From JAFMPW01 sp040830565 (lineage in GTDB: Bacteria; Bacteroidota; Bacteroidia; Flavobacteriales; Flavobacteriaceae), in contig JBFOMC010000303.1 in assembly GCA_040830565.1 (NCBI GenBank), positions 1 to 16,646 on the forward strand: a DNA stretch of 16,646 nt, in the 5' to 3' direction. Below are positions 14,958-16,646 of this stretch, one piece after another (the first letter of the stretch is position 1; each line of letters begins with the position of its first letter). A model generated the notes under the pieces. The model was not told where the DNA came from. It ran no database searches and saw only the letters and a program-made list of their open reading frames with translations. The translations under genes were made by a program, and so were the position numbers.

Positions 14958-15974
14958 TTATCTGGGGATCTCTATACCATCCACAATTTGCTGTACTATT
15001 TTTTCTGCTGTAAAACCTTCCATTTCCCTTTCCGGGGTCAGGATAATTCTATGACATAAAATGGGTTCTGCCACCTTTTTAATGTCGTCCGGGGTAATAA
15101 AATCCCTCCCCTGAATAGCCGCCAGAGCCTTTGATGCATCCATTATAGCAATTGAAGCTCTTGGGGAGGCTCCCAGGTATAGATTGGCGTTGGTTCTCGT
15201 ATTGTCTACAATAGCCGCTATATAGTTTAATAAGTTATCCTCAACGATAATTTCTTTTATGGTGTTTTGATACTCCGCGATTTCCTTGGCGCTTAAAACC
15301 GAATTGATCAAAGCATCTACTTCCTGATTTTTTTGTTGATGCTTACTTTCCAGTATTTTAACCTCTTCTTCCAGGGAGGGGTATTTTACATTGATCTTAA
15401 ACAAAAACCGATCTAGCTGAGCTTCCGGAAGTCTGTATGTTCCTTCTTGTTCTATGGGGTTCTGAGTGGCGAATACAAGAAAGGGAGGTTCCATATCATA
15501 ACGGACGCCGTCCATGGTTATCTGTCTTTCTGCCATGGCCTCGAAGAGGGCCGCTTGGGTTTTTGCGGGTGCCCGATTTATTTCATCGATAAGAATGATA
15601 TTCGAGAATAGAGGTCCTTTTTTAAATTCAAATTCCGAAGTTTTTACATTGAAGACAGAGGTTCCAAGAATGTCACTTGGCATTAGGTCTGGAGTAAACT
15701 GTATTCGGCTGAAGTCTACATTCATGGTTTTGGCCAGAAGTTTTGCGGTCACCGTTTTAGCTACTCCCGGGACCCCTTCTATGAGGGAATGTCCGTCAGC
15801 AAGAATGGAAACGATCAAAAGTTCAATCATCTCTTCTTGCCCAATGATCACTTTCCCCAATTCTTTTTTAATCTGCGATACCGCGGCTTGTAATTTACTC
15901 AAGTCTATTCTGCTTTCAAATTCCAGTGGATTTTCCGTTTGCGCTTTAGGTTGCTCTTGTTCTTTGTCCTCCAT
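14958..15974 (-). CDS. MoxR family AAA+ ATPase
   Basis: The 338-residue cytoplasmic ATPase has Walker A GVPGVAKT (67-74), Walker B ILIDEI (127-132), sensor 1 ATQNP (169-173) and the family signature PEAQLDRFLFK (183-193). The C-terminal lid carries GASPRAS and the Lys/Leu-rich helices usual in MoxR. MoxR ATPases act as chaperones for VWA or DUF58 partners and are often tied to envelope stress. Residues 1-25 are acidic and glutamine-rich and probably unstructured. The start lies 4 bases after the DUF4350 stop with no ribosome site visible, which suggests translational coupling. Confidence 0.95.
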   Translation of the reverse strand: MEDKEQEQPKAQTENPLEFESRIDLSKLQAAVSQIKKELGKVIIGQEEMIELLIVSILADGHSLIEGVPGVAKTVTAKLLAKTMNVDFSRIQFTPDLMPSDILGTSVFNVKTSEFEFKKGPLFSNIILIDEINRAPAKTQAALFEAMAERQITMDGVRYDMEPPFLVFATQNPIEQEGTYRLPEAQLDRFLFKINVKYPSLEEEVKILESKHQQKNQEVDALINSVLSAKEIAEYQNTIKEIIVEDNLLNYIAAIVDNTRTNANLYLGASPRASIAIMDASKALAAIQGRDFITPDDIKKVAEPILCHRIILTPEREMEGFTAEKIVQQIVDGIEIPR

Positions 15975-15978
15975 ATGG

Positions 15979-16646
15979 CTATTGCTTAAATGATGCTATT
16001 TTTTTATTTAATTGAATGAGATCCTGTTCTGAATGTTCTCTTTTGTTTTTTAAGTAGATAATATAATCTAATAACTCCTTGGTTTCGCTAACAGATTTAC
16101 CCGACTTGGCGGCAAGGTCTGTTGCAGTTTTAGCAGTAATTGTAGTGTTATTAAGGGAATAATGACTCCTTATGAACTCCAGAAAGTAGTTTAACTTTTT
16201 GGAAATTAAATTGGTGTAATCTCTTCTTTGATGATAAAGACCACCAATGGTTTTAGCAAAGTCTACTGAGGTATTTGGTAGAGGCTCTATTACAGGAATA
16301 ATACGCTGCTCTCTTTTGGCCTTGAAAATGACAAAGACCAACAGCCCTAAAATGGTCAGGTAATAGGCCCATTTAAGCGCAGATTGATTGAGTACAAAAC
16401 GCATTGGAGAGTTTATGATTATTCGTCCCGCTTTCTCATAATTGTCCCATAATACCTGTTGATCTTGAAGATAGCCAAAGGTATTGGCAACATATTTTTG
16501 ATTGTTTTTGAGGAGATAGTAGTTTGTAAACGCCTGAGGGGTAGAATGCATAAAAAAGTGCCCTTTGCCAAATTTTACTTTAATGAAATTCGGTTTTTTA
16601 AAGGCGGTACGTCCTCCATTAATAAAGTCTTTCTTTGAATACTCTA
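15979..16646 (-). CDS. DUF4350 domain protein, C-terminal part (5' end outside window)
   Basis: The frame is open to the window edge and 221 residues are visible; the real start lies beyond 16646. The visible part begins with the end of the DUF4350 (GATase-like) domain, including GKGHFFMHSTPQAFTNYYLL. One membrane segment follows in WAYYLTILGLLVFVIFKAKR. The remainder is a cytoplasmic helical tail of about 120 residues. Proteins of this type sit upstream of moxR in many Bacteroidota; their biochemical function is not established. An internal ATG at 16551 should not be taken as the start, because homologous-looking sequence continues upstream of it. Confidence 0.85.
   Translation of the reverse strand, partial: EYSKKDFINGGRTAFKKPNFIKVKFGKGHFFMHSTPQAFTNYYLLKNNQKYVANTFGYLQDQQVLWDNYEKAGRIIINSPMRFVLNQSALKWAYYLTILGLLVFVIFKAKREQRIIPVIEPLPNTSVDFAKTIGGLYHQRRDYTNLISKKLNYFLEFIRSHYSLNNTTITAKTATDLAAKSGKSVSETKELLDYIIYLKNKREHSEQDLIQLNKKIASFKQ

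Noticed and set aside
15514..15993. A 159-codon plus-strand frame opposite moxR
   Set aside because: It is antisense to a gene with complete AAA+ motifs, and its translation has no recognisable features.

Overview
The window reads as chromosomal DNA of a member of the Bacteroidota, most likely a marine Flavobacteriaceae-type bacterium. The evidence is a C-terminal domain of the type IX secretion (T9SS) kind, several lipoproteins (one with an acidic stretch after the lipid cysteine as in flavobacterial surface lipoproteins), A-rich leaders with few Shine-Dalgarno sequences, matches to the Bacteroidota -7 promoter element TAnnTTTG, and a MnmA with an extra segment I recall from this phylum. No tRNA, rRNA, insertion sequence, prophage or CRISPR array was seen. 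Species is not assignable from sequence alone.

Layout. (1) 1-1172, plus strand: the 3' part of a secreted or surface protein with at least six 60-bp (20-residue) aspartate-rich thrombospondin type 3-like calcium-binding repeats, a beta domain and a T9SS-type sorting domain, followed by a hairpin terminator. (2) 1448-2845, minus: a lipoprotein with three fasciclin (FAS1) domains, with its own or a shared terminator at 1395-1426. (3) 3098-5288, plus: mnmA (tRNA 2-thiouridylase) and an FMN-dependent nitronate monooxygenase/FabK-like enzyme. (4) 8761-5306, minus: a tight three-gene unit of a TPR protein with histidine clusters, a SCO1/SenC copper thioredoxin-fold protein and an SMP-30/gluconolactonase-like lipoprotein. 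(5) 12474-9049, minus: a very large lipoprotein fusing a beta-propeller dehydrogenase-like domain, HEAT repeats and a C-terminal cytochrome c domain (CxxCH). (6) 13056-12622, minus: a small lipoprotein of unknown function. (7) 16646-13173, minus: a probable operon of DUF4350 (cut by the window edge), MoxR AAA+ ATPase, DUF58 protein and a single-domain response regulator, with gaps of 4 to 26 bases.

How they fit together. Regions 4 and 5 encode cell-envelope proteins whose families deal with copper, haem c and calcium-dependent sugar/lactone-like chemistry. They lie on the same strand with one 287-base gap, so a shared periplasmic redox role is possible but is inference. Region 7 is the common Bacteroidota MoxR/DUF58 module, usually linked to envelope integrity and stress, here with a CheY-like protein only 16 bases after the DUF58 gene. 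Regions 1 and 2 are adhesion or matrix-type surface proteins. Most of the window is ordinary core and accessory flavobacterial content. The least explained items are the histidine-rich TPR protein in its SCO1 unit, the HEAT-cytochrome fusion, and the response regulator attached to the MoxR operon.
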